Shown here: positions 7,341 to 17,652 of the stretch, piece by piece | Layout of the letters: each line of letters opens with the position of its first letter | Position numbering within the stretch: the first letter of the stretch is position 1 | NCBI GenBank assembly: GCA_028768525.1 | Contig: CP054837.1 | Location: forward strand, 5,080,001 to 5,144,000 | Length of the DNA stretch: 64,000 bases | Reading direction: 5' to 3' | From: Desulfobacter sp. | Lineage (GTDB): Bacteria > Desulfobacterota > Desulfobacteria > Desulfobacterales > Desulfobacteraceae | Made by a program: the position numbers and the translations under genes | The notes under the pieces: generated by a model | Told to the model about the DNA's origin: nothing | The model's input: only the letters and a program-made list of their open reading frames with translations | The model's database searches: none

Positions 7341-10300
7341 TTAGGACAGTTTTATGTTTTTTTCCAACCAATGTTCCAAAGCATCAATACGAACGAAATG
7401 CGACAAAACTTCATAGGGAGGGTACCGCATCCACCAGTAAATATCCCGGCTCACATAAATTTCAACAATTGATAGAGAACTATCTGAATCAGCCTTAGGC
7501 CATTTCAATAATGTCCGTACCCTATCAAAGTTTTCTTCAACAAATTTACGCCTACGTTCAATTTTGGCAAATTGACCGCGTTTGAATCCCCTACCAAAAA
7601 TACGCTCTCGAAGTCTTCTGGCATCCTTTATACAAAACGGCGGTTGATTATATTTACACTCAATCAATAGCCATTTATTTTTATCGGGATAGTACGCTAA
7701 AACGTCGTAATCACCAACGTCTTCAAATCTTTCTTTTGGGAAACGTCTCTTAAAATCAATGCCGCTTTCAATATACGTGGCGAATCTTGAGCAAACTTCA
7801 TAAGTTTTAGTTTCAAGGGATGATTCTATTTCTTTTTTAATATTTCTAATTGCAATTTTAATGTTTTCCCATTGAAAATCAGCAGGTAAATACCCATTAA
7901 CTATTTGGCCCTTCCATATACTCAATGATTTATTTACGAATGTGGGGCCCCATGAAAGATTCATACCGTCTTGAGTTGGGACTAATGGGCGAATCGCATA
8001 TCTATGACCACGTTTTCTGTGTTCCCAAACAGGTACATCAGATTCGACTGTATCTTTATTGATTAGACGACGTATTTTTTGAGGGTCAAGAGTCATAAAA
8101 GAAACAAGTTTTTCCGCATTTTTCTTATCCAAATTATCTATTGCACGGACTAACTCATTAATAATGTCATTCGGCTTGGCTGTATAGCGAAAAGCCAAAT
8201 CAGACTTTCCCCTCGTAGTTTGCCAATGAGATAATACATAATGTGCTTCAAAAAAATGTGTAAAAGTGAAGCCTGTGTCCTTTATATAAGCATCATCAAG
8301 AGTAGATTGAACCTCTTTTACGCTTCGTATAAAATTTGCTTCATCTTTTTCATTCAATCCAAGCCCTAATTCAGCTTCAGACATTTCTAATGCAAATGCA
8401 CGTTCCTTCTCCTCCCGATTTTCAGAATAAAATACTTCTGGGATATAAAAATCATTGATATCAAGCCCTGCAACTTCCAAGTCGTTGTGAAGAATATCAC
8501 TTGCTAAGTATAGAACAAATAACCAATCAATATTTGCCATCAATTTAACTACATCATCGGGGGTGGGGTTTATTGCCCCAGAAGTTTGCAAACTTGCAGA
8601 GCACTCCAGAAGGTAGCGCAAATTCCTGGTATCTTTGATATAATTATCTTTCGTCTCCCATAGTTCTTGTCTTCTATCATAATCGACCTCGTGCTCAAGG
8701 CTATGTCTTAATCGATTGATTTTTTCGTGGTATTTTGCAGTGTGGGAGTCTATCAGTTCTATAGAAATTTGTATTATTGAATCTCTTTCAAATCGATCTA
8801 TTTTTCGATGGATGAATTTTCTATAGGAATCTCTTGAAGAGTCAATCATTTTCTTTGCTTCTTTTAATTCAAATCGTCCAGGTTTAAGCCCTTGCTCTTT
8901 TAAGACTATTGCCAAATCTTTCCGAGCTCCTTTATAATGCCTATCTTCGGGAATAATTGGATTAGCATGGTCTGGGGCATCGACCTCTCTTTGAACAGTT
9001 GTCAGAGAAAATCTGTGCTGCCTATTTTTCGTTTTTTCTAAAGAAAGAGTGACTTGATCATCAATGGTTTGATCGATTCTTTTTGAAACATTTGAGAGCC
9101 ATTGTATCAGGGAGTAGGACTCAAAGGATGCATCTAAAGGTTTTTTCAGTTTTGAGAAAACCATAGACAAATTCACATCGACAGACACCTCAACCATATC
9201 CTTTTTATCTATTACCCTCCAATTTGAAAACAGTTCTTTCCTATAATCTCCGGTCCCATTTTCGCCTTCTTCTGAGATTAAAGCGTCTTTATTCGGAAAA
9301 CACTTAGTAACAATGCTTTTATTCTTAAAAATTGGAACTTCATTAATTAAATCTGCTCTTTCAGATATGGAGTCTGCAAGACAATGAGCAAAAAGTCCAA
9401 GAGTGCGATTATTTGTTTCATCATATAGATCTACCTCTATTCGAAAAAGGAAATGAATTCCACATTGCCCTATCGAAGTGTACCACGAATACCAATACCC
9501 GCATTTTGTAGTTAAACATTTCAAACGATGGTTTTCTGAATCAATAATAGTCCAGTTATATTTCTCACCATATGGTAAGCTTACAGGAGCTTTCTTCCAA
9601 AACTCACTTAGTTCTTCATAGCGCCAATTAGATCCTGTATGAGGATCTAAAAAGAGCATATCTGGGTTTATTGCCCCATCAATCAAAATCTCGTTAGTGT
9701 TGCGGAAAGATCCTAACTTGTCACTAAGACCAGACATTGGCAGCATCAAATTTTTGCTTTCATCAACATAGTCCCAAAAACGACTGAGCTCTGAAAAATC
9801 TTTTATTGAATCAAATAATGTTACAAAATCATTAAGAAAAACAATTTTCGATAATTCTAACTTCGGAGGCTCGTGAAATCGTGTATCTAAGGAGGTTGAA
9901 ACTGCAACAGCTAAAATGCGAACGTCTTTAACAGCTCCTGATGTACAAAGTTTGAGTGCTTGGTTTGACTCTTTGACAAGAACGCCCCACTCCCCGCCAC
10001 CCAATATTAACTTTTTTACATCCCGCTCAATCTGAACCAAAGAAGTTAGTTGTTTTTCATGAATTACTACAACGAACTCAATCCATGATTCAAAAAAAAT
10101 TACAGATGCAAAAGTATAAGGAAGTTGAGAATTTTTTGATAAAAGCTTAAATGGATCTGTAAAGATTTTCCGTTTATCCATTCGTTGCTTTAAATATTGT
10201 GCTATATTTCGAATTACTGTGATATCGATATTGCTATTCTTAGGATCTATACGATCAGACCAAAATTGAACGACCACAGACAAAGCGGACCGCAAAGATA

Positions 10301-11213
10301 CGGGATACAACTCACCAGCAATGTCAATAAAAATTGCGGGTAACACTCCCCCAGTCATAACTAAATCACTGAATTCCGTCATGTTTTTTACAGAATTGAC
10401 TGCACCCTGCTTAATTATCAAATCAGGGGTAAGTTTCCAATTATCGCAGAAGTTATCTTTAGTTGTTGCTAAAGAAGTATAACATTGCTGCCAAAAAGAC
10501 TCTGATGGTGTTGAAATGTCTCCAGGTGAGATACCTGCTATATTTCCAATATCTTTCCTGTTAATGTTTGAAATTACATAATCTTGAATTTTCTGAGCTA
10601 TAACAAGATCGGCTATAGCATTTTCATACGAACTACTACATATTTTAAAGGCTTCAACAAAATCAACAATTCGCTCTACAGGACCACCATAAAAAATATT
10701 AGATGGCGTTCCTTGTATTAGTGTTTTTATATCCCCCCAATCTGGTTCTGGGAGGTAATCCTCAAGCATAATAAAACTCGGCAGAACCTCATACACCTTT
10801 TCAATAAACTCTTTGAAGTTGGCGTAAGAATCTATTTTTACTTTTGGGTTAAATTGATCAGAGCCCATTGAAGCAAATGTTGTTAATGCGAACCAGTGCT
10901 TTACAGGGCTTCCTATATTGGGTAGCCACAGTTCAGAAACACCAAGCGATAGCCAGATGTCCGTTGCATTATATTTTGAAAAAAGCTTTTTTAGTTCAAT
11001 ATTAGGTTCCTTCAAACTATCGTCGATAGACTCCCCACTAAATGAAGCATTTGGAAAATCGATCATTTCCTGATTATGATCCGGACTTATGGAAGCATTC
11101 TTCCTTGCTCTATTTTGTTTTTGTTGTATAGCTTTCTTTTTTTTGATCGCACTGCTTTTTTTACGTTTCTCATGTTTTTTTTGTCGATTTTTACTTTGTT
11201 TTTTCTTTTTCAT
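7341..11213 (-). CDS. Large unknown protein with C-terminal PD-(D/E)XK-like nuclease motif
   Basis: This is a 1290-residue protein of no family known to me. The first ~45 residues are almost entirely Lys/Arg/Gln, which suggests nucleic-acid binding. The centre is mixed alpha/beta without recognised motifs. A coiled-coil-like region lies around residues 790-870. Near the C-terminus, GDYDVL (D1168, D1170) followed by LLIECKY (E1185, K1187) has the D...ExK pattern of PD-(D/E)XK nucleases. The gene follows the NACHT gene on the same strand after 230 bases and has the same low GC. Together with the FRG gene this points to a defence island. The function is inferred from motif and context only. Confidence 0.6.
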   Translation of the reverse strand: MKKKKQSKNRQKKHEKRKKSSAIKKKKAIQQKQNRARKNASISPDHNQEMIDFPNASFSGESIDDSLKEPNIELKKLFSKYNATDIWLSLGVSELWLPNIGSPVKHWFALTTFASMGSDQFNPKVKIDSYANFKEFIEKVYEVLPSFIMLEDYLPEPDWGDIKTLIQGTPSNIFYGGPVERIVDFVEAFKICSSSYENAIADLVIAQKIQDYVISNINRKDIGNIAGISPGDISTPSESFWQQCYTSLATTKDNFCDNWKLTPDLIIKQGAVNSVKNMTEFSDLVMTGGVLPAIFIDIAGELYPVSLRSALSVVVQFWSDRIDPKNSNIDITVIRNIAQYLKQRMDKRKIFTDPFKLLSKNSQLPYTFASVIFFESWIEFVVVIHEKQLTSLVQIERDVKKLILGGGEWGVLVKESNQALKLCTSGAVKDVRILAVAVSTSLDTRFHEPPKLELSKIVFLNDFVTLFDSIKDFSELSRFWDYVDESKNLMLPMSGLSDKLGSFRNTNEILIDGAINPDMLFLDPHTGSNWRYEELSEFWKKAPVSLPYGEKYNWTIIDSENHRLKCLTTKCGYWYSWYTSIGQCGIHFLFRIEVDLYDETNNRTLGLFAHCLADSISERADLINEVPIFKNKSIVTKCFPNKDALISEEGENGTGDYRKELFSNWRVIDKKDMVEVSVDVNLSMVFSKLKKPLDASFESYSLIQWLSNVSKRIDQTIDDQVTLSLEKTKNRQHRFSLTTVQREVDAPDHANPIIPEDRHYKGARKDLAIVLKEQGLKPGRFELKEAKKMIDSSRDSYRKFIHRKIDRFERDSIIQISIELIDSHTAKYHEKINRLRHSLEHEVDYDRRQELWETKDNYIKDTRNLRYLLECSASLQTSGAINPTPDDVVKLMANIDWLFVLYLASDILHNDLEVAGLDINDFYIPEVFYSENREEKERAFALEMSEAELGLGLNEKDEANFIRSVKEVQSTLDDAYIKDTGFTFTHFFEAHYVLSHWQTTRGKSDLAFRYTAKPNDIINELVRAIDNLDKKNAEKLVSFMTLDPQKIRRLINKDTVESDVPVWEHRKRGHRYAIRPLVPTQDGMNLSWGPTFVNKSLSIWKGQIVNGYLPADFQWENIKIAIRNIKKEIESSLETKTYEVCSRFATYIESGIDFKRRFPKERFEDVGDYDVLAYYPDKNKWLLIECKYNQPPFCIKDARRLRERIFGRGFKRGQFAKIERRRKFVEENFDRVRTLLKWPKADSDSSLSIVEIYVSRDIYWWMRYPPYEVLSHFVRIDALEHWLEKNIKLS

Positions 11214-11443
11214 ATATATAGATCCATTATCATTTCTGAAAAACGGCTGTGGATTGCCAAAATGCGATCATGCATAATATCAAGGGAATACAGGCTTTCC
11301 AAAATTTAATCAGCCTTATTCCACACTCCCAAAAAAGAACTTACAACATCACCGGTGAAACCCGGTGCATGTTGATTGTTGAATTTTCCTTCAAGGGTCA
11401 AATAAAGACCTGACCACTTTTCTTCACCTTTTCTACCAACAAA

Positions 11444-14191
11444 CTATCGTTTCGCCCCAGCCATATTCGCACCAAGGGCATTTGCCGCGTCCATGGAAGC
11501 CCCTCGAAGATTTGCCTCACTAAAGTTTGTATCAGTGAGATTTGCACCAATAAGAATTGCACCTTCAAGGTTTGCTTCCTCAAGGTTCGCCATTGATAGG
11601 TCAGCCCTTACTAGATTAGCATAACGTAAATTAGCTTTACGGAGATCTGCCTTTTTGAGAATAGCATCTGGGAGAGATGCCTCCATGAGGCTTGCTTTAT
11701 TGAGGCTTGCCTGAGAGAGGTCGGTTTTGCTAAGATTTGCCCTATCCATTTTCACTCTTGTTAGGTTCGCCTTTTTAAGGTTTGCTTCAGTTAATATAGC
11801 TTCTACCATATTTGCTTCCATGAGATTCGTTCGCTCAAGATTTGTATGAGATAGCATTGCTCCATAAAAATCCTGAAAAGCAATGTTTTGATTTTGAAGG
11901 TCTATATATCCAAGAGACTGAAAACCAATTGTGTTTTTACTCTCTGCTCTTTGGGTTCTGAGTAGGTTCATCCAATTACCGAATGCCGAGGATGATATTA
12001 TTTCAAAGTCACTGATTTTTTTTGTAATTGAAGCTAAAGTGAAATGGACTGCTAAAAGTGCCTCTCCTGAATTTTTAAATAATTTTATTAGATCATTAAA
12101 GTGCAAATCTTCTGACATGGCTATTATAGGTAAACCATGATTAATAACATAAGAGATCAATTTACTTATTGATTTCTGATATTTTATCAAGTTCCCCACT
12201 TCTATGAGTTTAAATTCGTTTTTTAGGTATTTGAGAATGTCTGAATCTAAAGTGGTTTGAGAATAAAAACTTAACCATTTTTTGAGAATTCCTTCTATCT
12301 CAAATTTTCTGGTTGGGTCGTCATCGCATAAATCGAACTCATATTGAACATCCCTTAAAAAACGACATAATCTTTTTGAGACCAAATATTCAGAAAAACT
12401 CTTATGGGTAAATTCAAATGTATCGTTTCCGTGAATCTTATAGTCACTTTGTCTAAAATAAAAGGCTGTGAGTAGTCTTGTAATGCCTGCTTTAGCCCCT
12501 TCTTTGAATATTTGAATGTGTTTTTTTACTTTTTTATTATCACAATGCTCCAAGATATTTGAGATGTGAGCTCGTCGTTCACCGTTTTTCCACATGGTTA
12601 ACGCTATTTCTTCTAAAACTCTAACAAATTGATTTTCCTTTAGTTCTCCAACAGTTTTACGACCACTTTCATATTGTCGCTCATATACCTCTTTAATCAA
12701 ACCTCTATAAATTTCATTTAGGTTGGTGTCTTTAGAGAAAGTAACCTGTCCACTAATATAAGTTAGTGCAACTAAATAATTTAAAAGGGGTTGGGCAGTT
12801 ACTTCATCAATGGATATTTCTGAGATTTCATCTGGTACAGAAGTAAAATTTTTTTTTGTTAATCTCCCATAATTTTTCCACCACAATGCTCGTTGATCCA
12901 ATTTAAGCAATTTTAAGGGGCCAGCATGATGGTCTTTTCTCTCGAAATAATAAGGCAGAATATGCGTAATTTGTTTTTCCTGAGTAAGCTGATTGTAAAT
13001 TGACTGTATTGCTATAGGACGTCCTGTGATTAGCACTTGATGTTTGAAACCTTGTTTGTTTCCATCAGGTATGCGAAGTAAAATTTCCTCTACAAAAGAA
13101 TTAGCTCTATCCTGAGCTGCTTTGCCTTGAAGTGCAATTTCATCTAAACCATCAAAAATTATCAAAAGTCTTTTCTTCCCTATTTTAGGGTCTAAAGGAT
13201 TTTGATGGATAAACCTATTATACTTAACGAATTTTTCCATACCATCAATTAAAGTGACATTTATGTCAAATATATGTAGTGGTATATAAACTGTTGTAAT
13301 ATCGGTGGTATTTGCGATTCTATAAGCAAAAATTTTGGCAAATGATGATTTACCAGACCCCGGCCCTCCACTTAGAAAACGAATACATGACTTCTTAGAA
13401 AAATTTTTAACCCACTCATTAAAATCTGTTTCAAGGTCAAAAACAATTTTTTCTGTTAGGATGTCCCCATCAACCTTACTTTCGTGATAGCCCCTAAGAG
13501 GGATATAAATTTGTTCAAGGCCAAAATGTTCTGCAAACATTCGATCTTTAATTTGTTTTTTAAGCCATTGATTATATAGTTGCCACCCTCTACTTTCATC
13601 AGTAGCTTTTATAAATGGCGTACTATAAAAATCCAATAAAGATTGATATCTTTGATCATTGTTCCATTCGTCATTCAAAGCAAAAACGAAAAAGTCATTA
13701 AATCTATTTGAAATCAAATGAGCATCGTTTTGTTTGACTCCAAAGTCAATAAACCATTTTTTTAGTAGTGGCCTTATTTTGTTTAAAAATTCTGATTCAC
13801 CCGGTCGATTAAAAAAGCTACGATCAATTGTAATTTCTATCTTTTCAAATTCGATTTCAAATTTTTCTGATACTTTCTCAAAAGTTGAACTATCAAATTT
13901 GCCATCGTACAAATCCTCATATTCTTTAGCTAAATTAAAAATGGTTGAGATAAGTGATTTATAAATTAATAGAAAGGCAATTTCTCCTGGTTTTTTTGCG
14001 AAACCTGATCCATTAATCGTTTCAATAGCAGCTTCACCAACACCGGCCCAATCGAACGAGATTCCCTTTAAACCGATCTTACCTAACCCAGCAAATAGTT
14101 GTTCTCTTGGTATATCAATTTCTCTTTTCCAAACAGAAATCGGTTTTGTAATCTTAAGCTCATTAGCTCCTAATTTATATATATCTGTCAC
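11444..14191 (-). CDS. NACHT-type STAND NTPase with C-terminal pentapeptide repeats (bacterial NLR-like)
   Basis: This 915-residue protein has three parts. Residues 1-265 are an unassigned N-terminal region, the usual place for an effector. A NACHT NTPase core follows, with Walker A GGPGSGKSS at 275-283, Walker B LLIIFDGLDEI at 342-352, a TGRP sensor motif, and FTHKSFSEYL, typical of the NACHT winged-helix region. About 30 pentapeptide repeats (A-[NDS]-L-x-x) run from ~760 to 912 and fold as a right-handed beta-helix. STAND NTPases of this layout act as antiphage sensors in bacteria. The repeats probably serve as the sensor or scaffold. Low GC and neighbours support a transferred defence role. 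Confidence 0.8.
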   Translation of the reverse strand: MTDIYKLGANELKITKPISVWKREIDIPREQLFAGLGKIGLKGISFDWAGVGEAAIETINGSGFAKKPGEIAFLLIYKSLISTIFNLAKEYEDLYDGKFDSSTFEKVSEKFEIEFEKIEITIDRSFFNRPGESEFLNKIRPLLKKWFIDFGVKQNDAHLISNRFNDFFVFALNDEWNNDQRYQSLLDFYSTPFIKATDESRGWQLYNQWLKKQIKDRMFAEHFGLEQIYIPLRGYHESKVDGDILTEKIVFDLETDFNEWVKNFSKKSCIRFLSGGPGSGKSSFAKIFAYRIANTTDITTVYIPLHIFDINVTLIDGMEKFVKYNRFIHQNPLDPKIGKKRLLIIFDGLDEIALQGKAAQDRANSFVEEILLRIPDGNKQGFKHQVLITGRPIAIQSIYNQLTQEKQITHILPYYFERKDHHAGPLKLLKLDQRALWWKNYGRLTKKNFTSVPDEISEISIDEVTAQPLLNYLVALTYISGQVTFSKDTNLNEIYRGLIKEVYERQYESGRKTVGELKENQFVRVLEEIALTMWKNGERRAHISNILEHCDNKKVKKHIQIFKEGAKAGITRLLTAFYFRQSDYKIHGNDTFEFTHKSFSEYLVSKRLCRFLRDVQYEFDLCDDDPTRKFEIEGILKKWLSFYSQTTLDSDILKYLKNEFKLIEVGNLIKYQKSISKLISYVINHGLPIIAMSEDLHFNDLIKLFKNSGEALLAVHFTLASITKKISDFEIISSSAFGNWMNLLRTQRAESKNTIGFQSLGYIDLQNQNIAFQDFYGAMLSHTNLERTNLMEANMVEAILTEANLKKANLTRVKMDRANLSKTDLSQASLNKASLMEASLPDAILKKADLRKANLRYANLVRADLSMANLEEANLEGAILIGANLTDTNFSEANLRGASMDAANALGANMAGAKR

Positions 14192-14704
14192 TTGAGAATC
14201 CCTAAGCTTAATTGATATTAACTAATAACGAATATCCATCCTTTTTTGAACTGTACACACAAAATTATGATACGTTTTTTATATTTTTGTTTTTAAAAAC
14301 CTCATATTCTTTTTAAGAGAACAATATGATGTGTGGTTCTGTATATCCCCTTATTATCCAACCACTAACCGTATATCTTGAAAATTTGAATGTTATCCAA
14401 CCAAATGAAGACAGGCTGGATTAATTACGAAAATCAAGACTGTTGAAGATTAAACATCCCAAACAGCGAAATGCAAGAGTAAATTTAATGCCCTGTTAAA
14501 TTTCCTTTTCAGGAGAATGAAAAGAATTTACAGCAGCCTTAGTTTTTCAGAAAGCCAATCGATTCAATAGACGCCTTTTCATATTTTTTGTTGTAATTTT
14601 GAAATGTCAGATAATGCTGTTTGAACCCCGGTGTGTAGGCCTTGGGCGGGGAGGGGGCGTAAGCGGCTTTTGAGGAGCCGATTGCCAACGGCCGTGGACC
14701 GCGA
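14192..14704. other. Island boundary, no gene seen
   Basis: These 513 bases carry no convincing frame. The left part (to about 14,600) is AT-rich like the defence genes. From about 14,620 the sequence turns GC-rich and contains a small hairpin (CGGCT...AGCCG near 14,663-14,680) just past the end of the AEC transporter gene. The composition shift marks the probable right edge of the acquired region. I found no tRNA gene or obvious direct-repeat attachment site here. Confidence 0.6.
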
Positions 14705-15652
14705 TTACGGCGCGGGAAAGTAGGCGGAAAAAAGAGAAAACATCAGGGGGATGGAGATAAGCAGGGTCAGATAGCTGGCCACAATGAACTGGTTGGTGAT
14801 GGCAAAATCACCGCCCTGGCGCTGGGTGACGATGGGTATGGCGGTGATGGGCGGCACCGTGCTCTGGAGGAAGATGATCATGGCGATGGGATAGGATGGT
14901 CTGATTACCAATAGTACACCCAAAAAAAACAGGGGGAATAAAAAGTTTTTTACCAATACGAATTTGAAAATTTCCCCTGTCTGAATCCTTCCTTTTTCTT
15001 TGAAATCCATAAAGATATTACCCCCCAGGATGATCATCACCAAGGGAAGGGCCATGGCGCCGATGAGGGAAAATTGGGTGGTGATGAATCCGGGAATAAA
15101 GCGCTGGGCGCCCAAAAGCCGGATAATGAGTGCAACCAGGGTCATGATAAGGGCCGGGTGGATGATCCGTTTCCAGTTGACCTCTTCCTTTGTCCGGTTG
15201 TTGAAGAAAAACCGGTAGGTACTGAAAAACAGGGCCGGGTGAAATGAAATAAAGAGAAAAAGCATCACCAGAAAGGTACTGTCCTGGCCGAAAAGGCCGG
15301 TAATAATGGCCAGGGGAAAGAATATACCGTTCTGGTAGAATAGGCTGATGGCAAATTCACGTCGGGTGCCGGGCTGTGAGATGAGCATGCCTGCCAGACT
15401 CAGGGCCAGGGCCAGGATGGTGAAAAATATCCACCAAAGGGGGATGGCCCACCAATTGGGAAAGGCCTCCAGGGTAAAATTTTTAATGATACTGATAAAG
15501 ATCAGGCAGGGCAGGGCAATATCCAGGGCCAGGGGGGACAAAAAGCCCAGCACGTTTCCCGGCATGATCCTTCTTCCGATGATATAAAATCCAAGGGCGC
15601 CCAGGCCGAGAAGCACACCTACCGATTCAAAAATTGTCCAGAAAACAGTCAT
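14705..15652 (-). CDS. AEC-family (auxin efflux carrier-like) permease
   Basis: This 315-residue membrane protein has about ten hydrophobic segments, organised as two five-helix halves, typical of Mem_trans/AEC carriers. Bacterial members move carboxylates such as malate or malonate, usually by secondary transport. A central polar stretch (NNRTKEEVNWKR) separates the halves. It is the last gene of the apparent dctPQM-mobA-AEC operon, 21 bases after mobA, so it may transport a substrate or product of the neighbouring molybdoenzyme. The ribosome-binding site is poor. Family assignment is good; substrate is unknown. Confidence 0.85.
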   Translation of the reverse strand: MTVFWTIFESVGVLLGLGALGFYIIGRRIMPGNVLGFLSPLALDIALPCLIFISIIKNFTLEAFPNWWAIPLWWIFFTILALALSLAGMLISQPGTRREFAISLFYQNGIFFPLAIITGLFGQDSTFLVMLFLFISFHPALFFSTYRFFFNNRTKEEVNWKRIIHPALIMTLVALIIRLLGAQRFIPGFITTQFSLIGAMALPLVMIILGGNIFMDFKEKGRIQTGEIFKFVLVKNFLFPLFFLGVLLVIRPSYPIAMIIFLQSTVPPITAIPIVTQRQGGDFAITNQFIVASYLTLLISIPLMFSLFSAYFPAP

Positions 15653-15673
15653 AATACTTTATCTTTGATGGCA

Positions 15674-16285
15674 TTATTGGGGACAGAGTGCGTCTTGTTC
15701 ATCATTGGCTTTTTCCAGGTCTCCGGGGGTGTTGATGTTGAAAAAAGAACGCAGGCCTGGATCGAATGATTTGAGCCGGGACCCGGGTATCCGTATGGTC
15801 GGCCCCCTGTCAAAGATTTCAACAATCCTGTAGGTTTCATTTTCAAGGCAGTCCTCCAGGTCTTTAACGCATTTTTTCGAGTATGCGGCGCATAGGGGCT
15901 CATATCCTTTGGGCATTTGGGGAACCACCACATAGGTTTCCGGGGTAATGTGGGAGAGCACCGCTTCAATGAGCCGGGGCTCAAGAAAGGGGGAATCGCA
16001 GGCAACGGCAAATGCAAAGGGAAAAGAGGCATGGTACAGGCCCGCATGCAGTCCTGTCATGGAACTTCTGACCTGGTAAATATCAGAGACAATTTTAAAA
16101 TCCCATTCCCGGTACAGCTCAGGGGTGTTGGTTACCAGGATGATCTCCTGGAAAAGCGCCTTAAATATGCCATAGGTGTTGTCTATAATCTTTTTACCGT
16201 TGATTTCAATAAAGGCTTTGTTTCTGCCGGAGAGCCGGGTGCTCAGCCCGCCTGCCAGGATGATGCCGGTATAGGGATATGCCAT
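15674..16285 (-). CDS. mobA: MobA-like molybdenum cofactor guanylyltransferase
   Basis: This enzyme transfers GMP from GTP to Mo-molybdopterin, producing the guanine dinucleotide cofactor used by DMSO-reductase-family enzymes. The nucleotide-binding loop GIILAGGLSTRLSGRNKAFIE lies at the very N-terminus, as in MobA/NTP_transf_3 proteins, and a later AVACDSPFLEP supplies the metal-binding Asp. I chose the ATG at 16285 (203 residues). A TTG at 16333 overlaps the dctM stop and would add 16 unconserved residues. Position between a TRAP transporter and an AEC carrier, opposite a molybdopterin oxidoreductase operon, suggests a dedicated cofactor supply for that enzyme. Confidence 0.85.
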   Translation of the reverse strand: MAYPYTGIILAGGLSTRLSGRNKAFIEINGKKIIDNTYGIFKALFQEIILVTNTPELYREWDFKIVSDIYQVRSSMTGLHAGLYHASFPFAFAVACDSPFLEPRLIEAVLSHITPETYVVVPQMPKGYEPLCAAYSKKCVKDLEDCLENETYRIVEIFDRGPTIRIPGSRLKSFDPGLRSFFNINTPGDLEKANDEQDALCPQ

Positions 16286-16329
16286 AATATGATTACCTGT
16301 AGTAAGCGGTTGCTCCGTGTTTACCCCTG

Positions 16330-17643
16330 TCAATACATCAGGTTGGGCAGAAACAGAATGATCTGGGGAAAGAGAATCAGGATGACGATGCCCACGGCGG
16401 TGGTCAGCAGGAAGGGGAGGATCCCTTTGAAAATGGATTCCAGGGAGATGTCTCCGATCACATTTCTGGATACGCCGTATACCACATAGACGTTAATTCC
16501 CACAGGGGGGGTGATAACGCCCATTTCCGTTACCATCACGATGATGACCCCGAACCAGATGGGGTCGTATCCCAGGTTGACAACAATGGGATAGAATATG
16601 GGGATGGTGAGCATGATCAGTCCCAGCGAATCCATGAAGCATCCGCCCACAAAATAGATCAGCACGATAATGCCCATGATCATGAAGGGGGGAAGATCAA
16701 ATCCGCCCACCCAGGTGGCTACCTCAAAGGGAATCCGGGTAACGGCAAGGAATTTACCGAAGATAACGGCACCGGCAATGAGGAACATGATCATTGTGGA
16801 GGTCTGGAGGGTTTCGTACAGGGATTTCACAAAGGCCTTCCAGGTCAGCTGCCGGCGCATGACAGATACGATGAGCACCCCAAGGACGCCCACGGCTGCC
16901 GATTCGGTCGGGGTGAAAAAACCGTAGAACAGCCCGCTCATGACCAGGAGGAAGACCACCAGGGTGTCGGCCAGGCCGGCAAGGGCCCGGATCTTCTGGG
17001 ACAGGGTGAATTTTTCCCCCCGGGGGCCCTGGGTCGGATCCAGCTTACAGGTGGCCCAGACACAGATAATAAAGAGAAATGTCATGAGAAAGGCCGGGAA
17101 AATTCCGGATACAAAAAGTGCCCCGATGGACTGCTCCGTCAGAATCCCGTAGATGATCAGCACCACGCTGGGGGGCATGATCATCCCAAGTCCCCCGCCC
17201 GAGGCCACGGATCCTGCCGCAAGGGAGTCGGCATATCCGAACCGCTTCATTTCCGGCATCCCCACCGTGGCCATGGTGGCTGCCGTGGCCGGGCTGGACC
17301 CGCAGACCGCGCCAAAGGCGGTGCAGGTGGATACCGTTGCCATGGCCAGCCCGCCCTGGACATTGCCCAGGAAGCTGTATGCGGTATTGTACAATTTCCG
17401 GCTGATGCCGCCGTTAAAGGCCAGCTGTCCCATGAGAACAAACAGGGGGATGGTTGTGAGTTCATAGGAAGAGAACGAGTCGTAAAAGTTACTGGGCAGC
17501 ATGGTCATGCTGCCGGAGAAGGAAATCAGGTAACCGAAACCGATAAAGCCGACCATGGTCATCACATAGGCCACGGGCATCTTGGTCATAAAAATGGCAA
17601 GCATGGTCACAATACCGATGATACCGACGGTGGTGGGGCTCAT
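16330..17643 (-). CDS. dctM: TRAP transporter large permease DctM
   Basis: This 437-residue, very hydrophobic protein has about 12-13 membrane segments and belongs to the DctM/ion-transporter superfamily. It forms the sodium-coupled transport channel of a TRAP system with DctQ. Motifs include GFIGFGYLISF near the start, FGAVCGSSPATAATMATVG around residues 110-130 and the similar GGCFMDSLG late in the protein. Start is ATG at 17643 with an AGGAG upstream, ten bases after the dctQ stop. Full length for the family. Confidence 0.95.
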   Translation of the reverse strand: MSPTTVGIIGIVTMLAIFMTKMPVAYVMTMVGFIGFGYLISFSGSMTMLPSNFYDSFSSYELTTIPLFVLMGQLAFNGGISRKLYNTAYSFLGNVQGGLAMATVSTCTAFGAVCGSSPATAATMATVGMPEMKRFGYADSLAAGSVASGGGLGMIMPPSVVLIIYGILTEQSIGALFVSGIFPAFLMTFLFIICVWATCKLDPTQGPRGEKFTLSQKIRALAGLADTLVVFLLVMSGLFYGFFTPTESAAVGVLGVLIVSVMRRQLTWKAFVKSLYETLQTSTMIMFLIAGAVIFGKFLAVTRIPFEVATWVGGFDLPPFMIMGIIVLIYFVGGCFMDSLGLIMLTIPIFYPIVVNLGYDPIWFGVIIVMVTEMGVITPPVGINVYVVYGVSRNVIGDISLESIFKGILPFLLTTAVGIVILILFPQIILFLPNLMY

Positions 17644-17652
17644 ATCGTATTT

